A stretch of 64,000 nt of DNA from Andalucia godoyi (taxonomy: Eukaryota > Discoba > Jakobea > Jakobida > Andaluciidae), in NCBI GenBank assembly GCA_009859145.1, contig VRVR01000028.1, positions 222,438 to 286,437 of the forward strand. Direction: 5' to 3'. Below the pieces are notes generated by a model, which saw only the letters and a list, made by a program, of their open reading frames with translations, ran no database searches and was not told the DNA's origin. Positions 38,468-47,784 of this stretch are shown here, one piece after another (position 1 is the first letter of the stretch; each line of letters opens with the position of its first letter). The position numbers were made by a program, and so were the translations under genes.

Positions 38468-40246
38468 TCATTGCGCGTACGAGTTTTCGAGCTCGCTAGC
38501 GAAACTGTCTACGTCCACATCAAACTGCAGTAATTGTCCTTTGAAGCGCATCGTCGACGATCCAGTCGGGGTGGGTGCCGATTCTATACTCGAGTCCCCA
38601 GAGTTCGACAATGGAACCCGTGTTGGAGGAGGTGCGTCGACACTGGAGAATGTCGACCCACCGGAGGATGCAGGCAGCACGACGGAAGACTCTGAGCCCA
38701 TTCCACCGGTGGTCGCTGCGGTATGGAGACTCGCAGGCGACGGTGGCGGCAGCAATGACGGCGGAAATGCTCCATGGCCCATCAAGGAATCCCGCGCCGA
38801 TGCAAAATGGGCATAGAGAGGATGACCGTGATTCATGATGTTGAACGGGTTGTACTGCAGAAGGCTGTCTGACATGGCTCGCTGCAAAGGAGGAAGCGGA
38901 CGATCGTGGTGATGTGCGGCGTGTGGGTGCCACTGCGTTGCGTGTGGAACGGAATGATGTTGTTGGGGGATCTGCGGAATCGCCGACGGACTTTGAAGAG
39001 GATGTGGATGCGAACCTGCCAAGGAAACAGGAAAGCCACCACTGTGTATCACACAGCATGCATTCGTATTGGAATCGTAATGCGGAGACGGAGACGGAGA
39101 CAGAAACTGCGGAATGTGGCCATGCGAAGGAGCTGCCACCGGTCCTTGCACGTTGGGCGGTGCAAACGAAGACCTGGACAACGACAATGACGACGACGAA
39201 GAAGACGATGATGAGCAGAATGCAGAAGAATCCGAATGCAAAGAGGATGAGGAAGAGGAAGAGGAAGAGCAAGGGGCGATTGACGGGTGCTGTCCGGACG
39301 CATCTGCAGTTCCATTGCCATTCTGAGAAGACGCACGCGACGCCGCAACTCCGTGCAGCATGGACATGTCGTGCTGTTGGTTCGTGTTTCTCATGTTCAT
39401 CATTTCCATCGACATGAGAGCTTGCTGGGCAACCAGAGCATTCAGTGCAGCTCCACTCATCCGAAACCGCGCAGGCGAATCTGGTCGAGAAGACGCAGCA
39501 GAGCTTGGCTGACTGCCGGTTGACATTCCAGAATTCGCTGAAGCATTTCCGTGATATTGCAGCGTGATAGGTGAATTCGGTTGTGAAAAAACGCGTTCCA
39601 AGCTGAGATGCCGCGTTAGCGTCGGCGGCACTCGACTCTCATTGTGGTTGACGGCGAGATTATCATAGAAGCCACACGATGCTCGATTGAGAAAGTCGTG
39701 CGGTGTAACAACAACATTGTCCAAATCGTTTCTCAGCTGAACCAGCAACCCCGAGCGGGCCCTTAGCATCTCTTTCCATCTCGAGCGCATGAATGTGTCT
39801 TTCCTTCGAGGCATTTCTCGGGCAATTGAAGTCCATTTGTGCCCGTACAGCTTTAGCAAATATGTAAATTGAATCCATTCGGGCCTGGTGAACCGAGTCT
39901 TGTCAATCCTGGGATCGAGGACGCGGGACCAATGCTGATAGCACTCGGTCGCAGGAATGCCGTCTCCCACCATCGCCGCCACCGACTTCCAATTTCTCGG
40001 CCCAAGCTGCTCCACCGCACTGATCAATCGAGCGTCTTGCTCTACCGTCCATCGAATTGGGTGATGTTTCCCACGAGTCGAACTGTTACCGCTTCCTTCA
40101 TCGCCTTCGAAGTTCCCCCCGGAAAGGTCCGCATCCTGCATGGCATCCTCACTGGACTCCGGCGCTCCTTGCTGGTCTTCTTCATTCGACGAATTGCTGC
40201 TTGTCTTCGTCTGTGCATTCTCGTGTTTGTTGTGGTTGCTGTCCAT
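38468..40246 (-). CDS. R2R3-like Myb/SANT transcription factor
   Basis: 592 residues. Two adjacent Myb repeats lie near residues 60-165: RWTVEQDARLISAVEQLGPR then NWKSVAAMVGDG; and RFTRPEWIQFTYLLKLYGHK then WTSIAREMPRRKDTFMRSRW. Both have the spaced Trp or aromatic core of DNA-binding Myb repeats. The N-terminus is acidic and polar. The remaining 400 residues are Ser/His/Pro/Gln-rich with a repeat-encoded serine run, a likely disordered regulatory region. The start is the first ATG. Probably a nuclear regulator; targets unknown. It converges with the glutaminase gene, leaving 281 bases. Confidence 0.88.
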   Translation of the reverse strand: MDSNHNKHENAQTKTSSNSSNEEDQQGAPESSEDAMQDADLSGGNFEGDEGSGNSSTRGKHHPIRWTVEQDARLISAVEQLGPRNWKSVAAMVGDGIPATECYQHWSRVLDPRIDKTRFTRPEWIQFTYLLKLYGHKWTSIAREMPRRKDTFMRSRWKEMLRARSGLLVQLRNDLDNVVVTPHDFLNRASCGFYDNLAVNHNESRVPPTLTRHLSLERVFSQPNSPITLQYHGNASANSGMSTGSQPSSAASSRPDSPARFRMSGAALNALVAQQALMSMEMMNMRNTNQQHDMSMLHGVAASRASSQNGNGTADASGQHPSIAPCSSSSSSSSSLHSDSSAFCSSSSSSSSSLSLSRSSFAPPNVQGPVAAPSHGHIPQFLSPSPSPHYDSNTNACCVIHSGGFPVSLAGSHPHPLQSPSAIPQIPQQHHSVPHATQWHPHAAHHHDRPLPPLQRAMSDSLLQYNPFNIMNHGHPLYAHFASARDSLMGHGAFPPSLLPPPSPASLHTAATTGGMGSESSVVLPASSGGSTFSSVDAPPPTRVPLSNSGDSSIESAPTPTGSSTMRFKGQLLQFDVDVDSFASELENSYAQ

Positions 40247-41316
40247 TTTCTAGATACTTCCCCAGTACACAAACGAATGCAAGAACACGTCGCGAATGCA
40301 GCCTTCCTCACCTCGAATTTTCCACGTCCTATGCTGTTATCGCAATGCAAAGCCCGCTGCAAACAAAGAAGAAGAAAAAGACTCACAAACGAACACACAC
40401 ACAAACAAAGAAAACAACAACAACCAAAAAACAACCCACACAAATTAGACTCAGCGGAACAAACTGCGTAATTTAAAAATAAATTAAAAAACGCCCCACA
40501 ATTTTCCTTGTGCTTTAAATAATTGTTAATTTAAGGAGAGGAGGGGAAGATCAAACGAGTCAAAAGCAGGAAACACAGTCGATTCTCGCCAGACGCCACA
40601 CCACACAAGTACGAGATCCGATGCGACAAACACAGACACACACACACACACACACACACACTGGTTTTTTTTTCCGAAGCGTAACAGAATCTGTGTAGAA
40701 TGCGGAAGCGCGAAGTTTCGGACGGCAAAACGAGCGACCCGAGGAAGAGTTTCCGTATTTCTTTTTGCGGTCTTTTTTTTTTTTTTTTTTTGGCTCCCTT
40801 ACCTGGAAGCTCAATGTTGCACATTGGCGGCGAGAGGAAAGGATGCTGCTACGAACCGTTTGCATGGGGAGAATGGAGCACTGCGAAAGGCGATTCGTGC
40901 AAAATCCAATCGCTTGGACTACACCGCCGTGCCGGTTTCCGATATCGGTGCGGCCAAAGTGCGGGATGCTGATGGCGGATGAAACGGCCCGCTGTGCGTC
41001 TGCTCCGATGCATCAAGTCCACTAAAAACCATTTCCATCTCGGACTTTCCCCACGCAGCATCAAGGCTCAAGCAGCTTCCCCTGGTGGCTGCCTGACGAG
41101 GGAATCGTGAATGATTATCATTATAACATATGTTGTTGGGATGGACATGATGGGAACAGCAGCACATGCAGGAAGGCAATCGTTAATTTTTAATCTATTA
41201 ATTGAATTTTTAATTTTAATTTTGATTTTTAATTTTGATTTAAATTTAAATTTTTTATCGTGGAAAAAGACAAGGTGCTTTTTCTTTTGTTTGTCCGGTT
41301 GGTATATGACTCTACA
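40247..41316. other. Divergent spacer with weak unexplained coding signals
   Basis: Contains an (AC)n microsatellite at about 40634-40661 and a T22 run near 40770-40791. On the minus strand, bases 40865-40803 read MQTVRSSILSSRRQCATLSFQ followed directly by CAG|GTAAGG. That is what a mitochondrial presequence exon would look like, but I found no second exon before the Myb start. A further short minus-strand frame lies at about 41118-40922. The right part (41180-41300) is A/T-rich. No RNA recognised. Confidence 0.35.
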
Positions 41317-44300
41317 ATGTTGTCCTCCCTACATGTCCAGTCCCTGATTGTGCGGTGCATGGGGCATCCGTCGACGTGGAAAGACCACATTGCGCTCGCC
41401 GCATCGTGTGGATATACAGCAGTTCATTTGACGCCTGTGCAGAAGCTCGGTGCTTCAGGATCTGCGTATTCTATTCAGGACTGTCTTGACTACTGCCATC
41501 CTCTGGTTCCTGCTGCAATCTCCGAGATCCAGGCTTCTGAGAAACGCGTGAAGTGGATCGGAGACATTGTGTGGAACCACACGTCGTTTGATGATCCCTG
41601 GATCCACTTGCATCGAACGTGCGCGTATGCAGTGGAGGACTACCCCGAGCTGTACTCTGCACATCAGCTGGATGTTGCCCTCGCCAAGTTTTCTACGCAT
41701 GCAAAGATGCCGAGGCGAATGCACTCGCAGAAAGATGTCGATGAGGTGATTGCGCTGTTTAGAAAGGAGGCTGTGCCGTGGATTGACTGGAAAGAATCGG
41801 ATGCAGAGCTAGAGACTGCCCTCAAGAATATTGCAGGTGGTATATTTTATAGAAAAGTCCAGCTGGGACAGGAGGTCTCTCGGGAGTGTCCGTTGGTCGA
41901 ACCGTACTTCACCAACGGGCTTGCGCACAACGGCTGGATCTTCGGTGCAACGTATGACCGCTTTGATGCAAAGGTGTACACGAGAAGAGAGCTGATTGTC
42001 TGGTCGGACTGCATCAAGTTAAACTATGAAAATGGGCATCTTTCGCTTCCTCTGTGGAAGCGGATGGAAGACTACACCCGCGCACAAGCAACGCTGTTTC
42101 ACGGAATCCGCATAGATAACGCGCACTCGACGCCGTCTTCCGTTGCGATTCGCATGTGTGCCGTCATCAGGGACGTTCGACCAGATGCAATCATCATTGC
42201 CGAGCATTTTGGTTCGCAAGAAGCCAAGGCACAATTCACCAAGGATTGCACAGTCGACGCCCTCATCCTCGAAGCGACTCACACATCCGTAGAATACGCA
42301 GTGACGAATTCTGCCAACGTGGTGGTCTTTGATTGCACGCATGACACTGCTGTCCCTCCTATTCGCGAGCGAGCGGTGTGGGCTGCGGTTGCTGCAATGT
42401 CCCAAGGGGGCGTGGGTTCTGTTCGCGGCTATGACGAGCTCGTGGAGGTCAACCCACCGGTGGTGGATCCGATGGTCGATGCCAGCAAGAAGAGACCGCA
42501 TGACCCTTCTCGTGTTTTCTTGTCTGTTTCCCGCGATGGTGCGGAGAACACCACTCCAGCCCCAGAGCCATCACTGTATGATCCAACTCCCATTGCTGTC
42601 CCGCTGCAGGCTATTAAAGCTCGGTTGGCTGGTATTCGCAAACAGGAGCATTGGACTGGAGATGAACCTGCGTCAGTTCGGTACATCGATAAGGATGTCT
42701 TTGTTATCGAGCGAGGTGAGATCGTATTGGTCGCGAATTTAAGAAATCATGATTTCCGCCATCCCCCGCTGTTTCCCGAGGAGGAATTGCTCTTGTCGGT
42801 GGATGTGGTTCATTTGGGGATTTCGGATTCTTTCTCCTCGTCGTTTGACATTGGGAATTCTTCTTGGATGTTGCAAGATCTGGAGTCGCTCTGGGTTTCA
42901 CCGACCAAGCAGCGGACCAACGGCGATAATCTGTTTCAAACTGCTCCGAGTTGGCAAGTTTCACTTCGCGGAGATGCGTTTGGACCGGGCTCCATCCGCA
43001 TCTACCGTCATCGACCAGTACCTATTGTATTGCATGAATTAGAAAACGTGCATGATTTCAACTATGTTTTGTTTCGATGCTATTCGGAAAGTTTGGGCGG
43101 TGATGCATCCTATTTGATTGACGGCCAACCCCTTCCGTTTAATGGACTCTGGGGGTTTCGACATGCTCCGGAGTCTCATCTGCACAGTGGAGTATGGGCT
43201 CTTGAATACACTGCTCGACGGCTGGCACCTCGCTTTCCGAAACTGGCACATTTCTTTGAATACTGGTCAATTCGTCTGAATGCGCCGCTCTCTCGCAATT
43301 TGGCACAGCGAGGAAAAATCACAAAATCTCTGTTTCGCCGTGTTGTCGCCGATCTTGTACATCGATTGACTGCACATATCTTCAAATGGAATATTGAGAC
43401 GACGACCAAGAGAGCCCCGGCGATCGACGACATCCCTGCACTGGACAGCTCGTTCCGGGAGGCTTCCGACGGTCTGACAAATAATGATGTACGAACCATT
43501 GTACAGTCCATGAACTTGTCGGAAATGGAGTTGCTGTTTCGATTTGCATTTTCGTCTTATTTGTCGACTCAGCGCCCCGATCTCCTTGCTTCTCACTCCT
43601 TTATCAGCAATAGCAGCAGACAGGCCAGCTCCGCCGTTGACGGATGGTTCCGGGCCATTGACGCACATTATGATCCGGAACACGACACCTCCGTTTTGTC
43701 AGGAAAGAGAGGGTCCTTGGTCGGTCAGCTCAAGTCGCTAATCGATGAACGCTTTCGCGATCCGCTACGTCGTTTCGACTCTTTACTTGGACTCGGGGCA
43801 TTGGTGGAAATGTGCGGATCTTCGATTGAGGAGGGGTATGCCGCGGGGCTTCCCCATTTTTCTCAAGGCTACATGCGGCAATGGGGCCGCGACACCATGT
43901 TGTCCATTCCCGGAGCGTGTCTGGTAACGAATCAGTTTGACCTTGCCAGGAAATATATTCTCCAGTATGCAGGAAAACTTCACGAGGGACTTGTTCCGAA
44001 TTTGTACGATCCATCACGATACAATGCGCGCGACGCAACATGGTTTCTCATTATAGCAATCTACAAGTTTTGCCTGCATCGGGGGTCATGGGAGCTGTTC
44101 TGGGAAATGGAAGATGTTGTCCATTCCATTATTGAAAAGCATGTGAAGGGCATTCATTTCATTGACACGGGTTCCGATGACCGAATGCAGCCCGTCGGTT
44201 TCCAGATTGACATTGCGTGTGACGTTGATGGAACGTTATTAACCCGAGGAGATCCGGATGCTCGCAAGAATTCTGACGGATCGGAGAAGCTCCGTGATCC

Positions 44301-45156
44301 GACATATCTCTTTTATGGTGGCAACGCGTACAATGCAGGGACTTGGATGGACAAAATGGGATCCTCTCGCCAGGCTGGGAACTCGGGAAAGCCCGCGACC
44401 CCAAGAGATGGGTGTCCAATAGAGTTGGCGGCCTGTCAGTATGTGGCAATCAGCATGATGGCGCGCTTCGGGAAGCGACATTTCCGAGTGGAAGGAATTC
44501 CGTTCTCGTACGTGGAGTGGGCCGAGTTCATGCGATCTCATTTCGACAGTTGGTTTTTCGTTGATGAGCAGTGTGCTTCTGGTGCCGTGCACAAGCGCGG
44601 CATATATCGAGACGTTGTTGGCTGCGTGAGTAGCCCGTGGGCCGAGTACCAACTTCGTCCAAATGCGTGTTTAGCAATGTCCGTCGCTCCCGAATTGTTC
44701 GTCCAGGAACATGCACGGACGCATCTCGAATGGACGCGGACGAAGCTTGTCTACCGCAATTTCGCGATTTCGACACTCGATGTGGACGATTGGAATTATC
44801 GTCCGCTGTATCGAAACGCTGTCGATTCGAATGACTATTCAACTGCTTTGGGTTTCAACTACCACAATGGTCCTCCATGGGTTTGGCTGTACGGACATTA
44901 CATTATGTCTCGTCTGTGGTTCTTCGGGGAAGAGAGAACGCTCGATCATGTCCATGCACTGTTTTCCGCTCCATTTCAGCACATTCTGAATTCAAACTGG
45001 TGCGGACTTCCTGAGCTGTGCGAAACCGATGATGGGTGTATAACGCAAGCTTGGTCCAATGCATGTGTGCTGGAAGCGCTGGACTTTGCTCGTCGTTTGG
45101 TGCCGTCGACAGACGGTCTCCAAGACCCTTTGTTCGTCTCGTCATCTCAGGAGTGA
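41317..45156 (+). CDS. AGL: Glycogen debranching enzyme (4-alpha-glucanotransferase / amylo-1,6-glucosidase)
   Basis: Bifunctional indirect debranching enzyme for glycogen. The transferase half shows the GH13 catalytic set: Asp near 265 in GIRIDNAHSTP, Glu near 295 in IIAEHFGSQE, and Asp in FDCTHDT near 344. The glucosidase half shows GYMRQWGRDTM, VPNLYDPSRYNARDATWFL and GLPELCETDDGCITQAWSNA. The predicted 1279 residues are shorter than the human enzyme (1532), mostly because about 100 N-terminal residues before the first barrel strand are missing. The frame is open a little upstream but only through a GTG. Start options are the ATG at 41317 or an upstream exon joined at the acceptor CAG ending at 41340. 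Presence of AGL implies glycogen-type storage. Confidence 0.93.
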   Translation: MLSSLHVQSLIVRCMGHPSTWKDHIALAASCGYTAVHLTPVQKLGASGSAYSIQDCLDYCHPLVPAAISEIQASEKRVKWIGDIVWNHTSFDDPWIHLHRTCAYAVEDYPELYSAHQLDVALAKFSTHAKMPRRMHSQKDVDEVIALFRKEAVPWIDWKESDAELETALKNIAGGIFYRKVQLGQEVSRECPLVEPYFTNGLAHNGWIFGATYDRFDAKVYTRRELIVWSDCIKLNYENGHLSLPLWKRMEDYTRAQATLFHGIRIDNAHSTPSSVAIRMCAVIRDVRPDAIIIAEHFGSQEAKAQFTKDCTVDALILEATHTSVEYAVTNSANVVVFDCTHDTAVPPIRERAVWAAVAAMSQGGVGSVRGYDELVEVNPPVVDPMVDASKKRPHDPSRVFLSVSRDGAENTTPAPEPSLYDPTPIAVPLQAIKARLAGIRKQEHWTGDEPASVRYIDKDVFVIERGEIVLVANLRNHDFRHPPLFPEEELLLSVDVVHLGISDSFSSSFDIGNSSWMLQDLESLWVSPTKQRTNGDNLFQTAPSWQVSLRGDAFGPGSIRIYRHRPVPIVLHELENVHDFNYVLFRCYSESLGGDASYLIDGQPLPFNGLWGFRHAPESHLHSGVWALEYTARRLAPRFPKLAHFFEYWSIRLNAPLSRNLAQRGKITKSLFRRVVADLVHRLTAHIFKWNIETTTKRAPAIDDIPALDSSFREASDGLTNNDVRTIVQSMNLSEMELLFRFAFSSYLSTQRPDLLASHSFISNSSRQASSAVDGWFRAIDAHYDPEHDTSVLSGKRGSLVGQLKSLIDERFRDPLRRFDSLLGLGALVEMCGSSIEEGYAAGLPHFSQGYMRQWGRDTMLSIPGACLVTNQFDLARKYILQYAGKLHEGLVPNLYDPSRYNARDATWFLIIAIYKFCLHRGSWELFWEMEDVVHSIIEKHVKGIHFIDTGSDDRMQPVGFQIDIACDVDGTLLTRGDPDARKNSDGSEKLRDPTYLFYGGNAYNAGTWMDKMGSSRQAGNSGKPATPRDGCPIELAACQYVAISMMARFGKRHFRVEGIPFSYVEWAEFMRSHFDSWFFVDEQCASGAVHKRGIYRDVVGCVSSPWAEYQLRPNACLAMSVAPELFVQEHARTHLEWTRTKLVYRNFAISTLDVDDWNYRPLYRNAVDSNDYSTALGFNYHNGPPWVWLYGHYIMSRLWFFGEERTLDHVHALFSAPFQHILNSNWCGLPELCETDDGCITQAWSNACVLEALDFARRLVPSTDGLQDPLFVSSSQE

Positions 45157-45298
45157 TGGTTCTGTTGCATAAAGTGGGAGGCAGAGATAGTAAATAATAA
45201 GTGTAAGCAGCAACCGCGATATTAATAGCTAATCAGTATGTTCAAATTATGTTCGCACACGTAGCAGCCAAAACCCATGCAAGGAAATTGCCGCGCCA

Positions 45299-46675
45299 CT
45301 ATTCCAGCGAGAGGACGGCGCTCTCGATCGTGTCTTTGCTGCTGAATGTCTCCATATCGGAGCGCTGCCGCAAGTGGTGATGATGATACATCATGCAGTA
45401 TTCGACAGAAGGCACAACAGCATCAGCACCCTTCTCTGGATGTCGCAAGATATCCAGCCAATAACTTGCTTTCCCATGAGAGGTTGTGAGGAAATACAGA
45501 TTATCGTGTCGCGGCACCGGCGCCTCGTCATGAACGGTAGGAGCATCGGCATACTGCACAGAGTGTCCGACAAGGCGCTCGATTCGTTCAATTTCCATTG
45601 AATTTTCCAATTCCTCGATGACAGCGACAGCTGTCCATCCGCAAGTTTGCTTTGGAACAAACACGTCTGACTGGATGTGGTCGCCAACATACACCAACTT
45701 CAGATCATCGGACCCGATTGCTTTCTCCAGCGATATTTCGAAATCACGAGCATTTCCGCCACAATACACTGCGGATCGGTGGAAATCAACATCGCGACAC
45801 GCATTATTGATGACATCATTCTCTGACGGCGTGACCCACGAGTCAAGCTCCACAAACGCTTGGAGACTGGATGTGAAAAACACTGGCTTCCTCGCGGAGG
45901 TCACCACAGTGGAAAACGCACTGATCCAGTCTGTGCCAAATGCAAAATCCATCAACAGTTTTGTATATTCTGGAAGAGAATTTGTTATCAAAACGGTCCG
46001 GATTCCCGATTCCTTCATTGACCGGATCCAATGCACGAAATGCAACGGTTGAGGACGAATGTACTTTTGGATGTCTGTGCGCAGAGCTGAAAAAAACCAC
46101 GAATCTGCCTTGTTGTAATTGGTGAAGTTCCACCGGAAGGATCCCACCATTGCGTTGAACAGTTCCGAATACGAGACGCAAAACGACAAGTGTGCCTGCG
46201 AGTCATGCAGCGTCACAAGCCGTGCAAAGATCGGTCCAAGCCCTGCCTCAAAGTACGTAATGAGTGCTGCAAACGGCTCCGAAAATGAAAGGGCGCCGTG
46301 ATACGATTGAAACTGTCGCTGCGCTTCCACAATGGTTGGAACATCCGCAAAATTCACCACTTCTTCTTCTCCGTGAAAGACTCGAACAAACCTTTTCTCA
46401 GCATCAATCTCGTAAAAGTTGCCTCTGTGCCGATCCACAATCAGTCCGCGCGAGGAATACCGCGGATCAAAATCCGAGGGATCTAAAGAAAGGTGCACAG
46501 AAGGGAACCGGACCACCTGGGTAAGATAGCGGATCGTACACTCATGCATCAGCGCAAATAGCGGGCCGACATTGTACCGAACAAGAGTGTGGTCCATGTC
46601 CCAACAGACTGCCGCAAATGAATCCCATGCAATCCCCTTGTCAATTCTCTCGTTCTTCATCGCAACGTTGCTCAT
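45299..46675 (-). CDS. HAD-type cytosolic 5'-nucleotidase domain protein (NT5DC1-like)
   Basis: 458 residues of the purine 5'-nucleotidase (IMP-GMP specific) HAD family. Motif I is VCWDMDHTLVRYN (DxD with the nucleophile and acid Asp). Motif II is IRTVLITNSLPEYT (Ser/Thr after a beta strand). A lysine follows in VVTSARKPVFF, and motif IV is LVYVGDHIQSDVF (GDxxxxD). The sequence between (YSSRGLIVDRHRGNFYEID) follows NT5DC1 rather than NT5C2. The frame is open upstream only through GTG, so the ATG at 46675 (MSNVAMKNERIDKG) is used. Substrate is uncharacterised in this subfamily. Confidence 0.88.
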   Translation of the reverse strand: MSNVAMKNERIDKGIAWDSFAAVCWDMDHTLVRYNVGPLFALMHECTIRYLTQVVRFPSVHLSLDPSDFDPRYSSRGLIVDRHRGNFYEIDAEKRFVRVFHGEEEVVNFADVPTIVEAQRQFQSYHGALSFSEPFAALITYFEAGLGPIFARLVTLHDSQAHLSFCVSYSELFNAMVGSFRWNFTNYNKADSWFFSALRTDIQKYIRPQPLHFVHWIRSMKESGIRTVLITNSLPEYTKLLMDFAFGTDWISAFSTVVTSARKPVFFTSSLQAFVELDSWVTPSENDVINNACRDVDFHRSAVYCGGNARDFEISLEKAIGSDDLKLVYVGDHIQSDVFVPKQTCGWTAVAVIEELENSMEIERIERLVGHSVQYADAPTVHDEAPVPRHDNLYFLTTSHGKASYWLDILRHPEKGADAVVPSVEYCMMYHHHHLRQRSDMETFSSKDTIESAVLSLE

Positions 46676-47055
46676 CCTCCTTTTACTATTTTTATTGATT
46701 GACGAACAACTCAACACTCTTCCCCTTCTCGACCAATATATATGTAAAACTCAAAAATAAATGTAAACAAAGGAAATCCAACAATGATTTTCTCGATTTC
46801 GATGTATGAGTCACACGACGACTCAAACCACGCAATCACTTTCATTTTTTGTGGGAGGGATAGCATCAATTGCAAAGTATCAATTGCCGTCTCCCGGTTC
46901 ATCAAAACTCGAATTTTGCACAAAAGACTTGGTTTTGTGCGCTTCATTAGTCTTCGTTTTTTTCCCCTTTCTCTCTTCGTTTTTTTCCCACCTCTTCTGT
47001 CTCTTTGTGTGTTGTTGAGAGAGGAATTCTTCTGAAAAAGGAAATGGCCTGACGA
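46676..47055. other. Divergent spacer
   Basis: A/T-rich, ending in a strong pyrimidine tract (46965-47010) just before the small membrane ORF. Short open frames here are low complexity and I do not support them. Confidence 0.4.
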
Positions 47056-47232
47056 TCGGCGGAGAGCTCTCCGGTACCACAGTGGTTCTACTGGTTGGCA
47101 GCATTCATGGGAAGCTTGCTGGTGGCATTGATTGTGCTGTCCATTGTTCGCGATCACAGAGATTCTCGCCAAGCGTACACTGCGACCGGCGATTCGGATT
47201 CCGAGCAACCAATCTCTGACAAGGGACTATAA
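47056..47232 (+). CDS. Small single-pass membrane protein, 5' end unresolved
   Basis: Reads SAESSPVPQWFYWLAAFMGS, then LLVALIVLSIVRDH, then a polar tail RDSRQAYTATGDSDSEQPIS-DKGL and TAA. One clear transmembrane helix with a hydrophilic acidic C-terminal tail makes a genuine gene likely. The start is the problem. In the same frame the sequence just upstream is ATG-GCC-TGA-CGA (47044-47055), so a stop codon separates the only suitable ATG from the body. Possibilities are an internal start at the ATG at 47107 (41 residues), an upstream exon joined inside 47056-47065, or recoding of the TGA (see the SECIS-like hairpin at 47303). Not recognised as any known family. Confidence 0.5.
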   Translation, partial: SAESSPVPQWFYWLAAFMGSLLVALIVLSIVRDHRDSRQAYTATGDSDSEQPISDKGL

Positions 47233-47784
47233 CGCCCGGAATCGCTCATTTTTTTAATCTTATTTTTCCCCCTTGCGTTGTTAAGTGATGGATTGCTCTT
47301 TGATGATGCATACAGAGCAAAGCGTAGAATTGGGCTGTCTGTATTGCTGAAGTGAAAAGATGAAGATTGAAACGTTGATGCTTTGCGATGGGATTGGGGG
47401 GAGAATGGATGCATCATTCTTCTTTCCTCTCTTATGAGCAAACAGACAATGGGAGAAATCCGCACGAACAACCACAAGAACACCACCAGCATAGCCGTTT
47501 GGGGTGAATTTGTGATTTCTTTCCACGACATGTATTTGTTTGTATTTGCATTTGTACTTGTATATGCAGGAGCAATGGATGAAATATAAAAGGGAAAACA
47601 CACAGGCGATCGTTTGGATGAAAATCTATGGGTATGGTACATCGTACACACTAGGAAAACGAAGGGGAAATCAACGATCGCCATAAAAGAAAAACGAAGC
47701 AATCATTCAACATTGGATCTTGCAGGGAGAAGTCAACTGGAAAAAAACAAGGAAGAAAGAAGGAAGGAAAGAGAGAAAGATCGA
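47233..47784. other. Convergent 3' spacer
   Basis: Between the small ORF and the kinesin-13 stop. It contains the SECIS-like hairpin at 47303-47351; otherwise A-rich with no recognised feature. Confidence 0.4.
47303..47351 (+). other. SECIS-like hairpin (candidate)
   Basis: ATGA at 47303-47306 and TGAA at 47348-47351 flank a helix formed by GCATACAG (47308-47315) with CTGTATTGC (one bulged T), extended by AGC/GCT, and an apical loop starting AAA (47319-47321). Spacing from ATGA to AAA is 12 bases. This order (ATGA, 11-12 bp helix, AA loop, GA) is the SECIS plan, and it sits about 70 bases after the stop of an ORF with an in-frame TGA. It was found by eye only, and no folding energy was computed. 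Confidence 0.3.

Noticed and set aside
40990-41110. Candidate RNase MRP RNA on the minus strand (GTGGGGAAAGTCCGAG resembles its conserved region I)
   Set aside because: The only complementary GGACTT is 20 bases downstream. No conserved region V or 3' partner was found within 300 bases.
46784-47035. Two overlapping plus-strand ORFs upstream of the small membrane protein as its first exon
   Set aside because: Both run into a pyrimidine tract, neither has a GTATGT or GTAAGT donor that joins in phase, and composition is low complexity.
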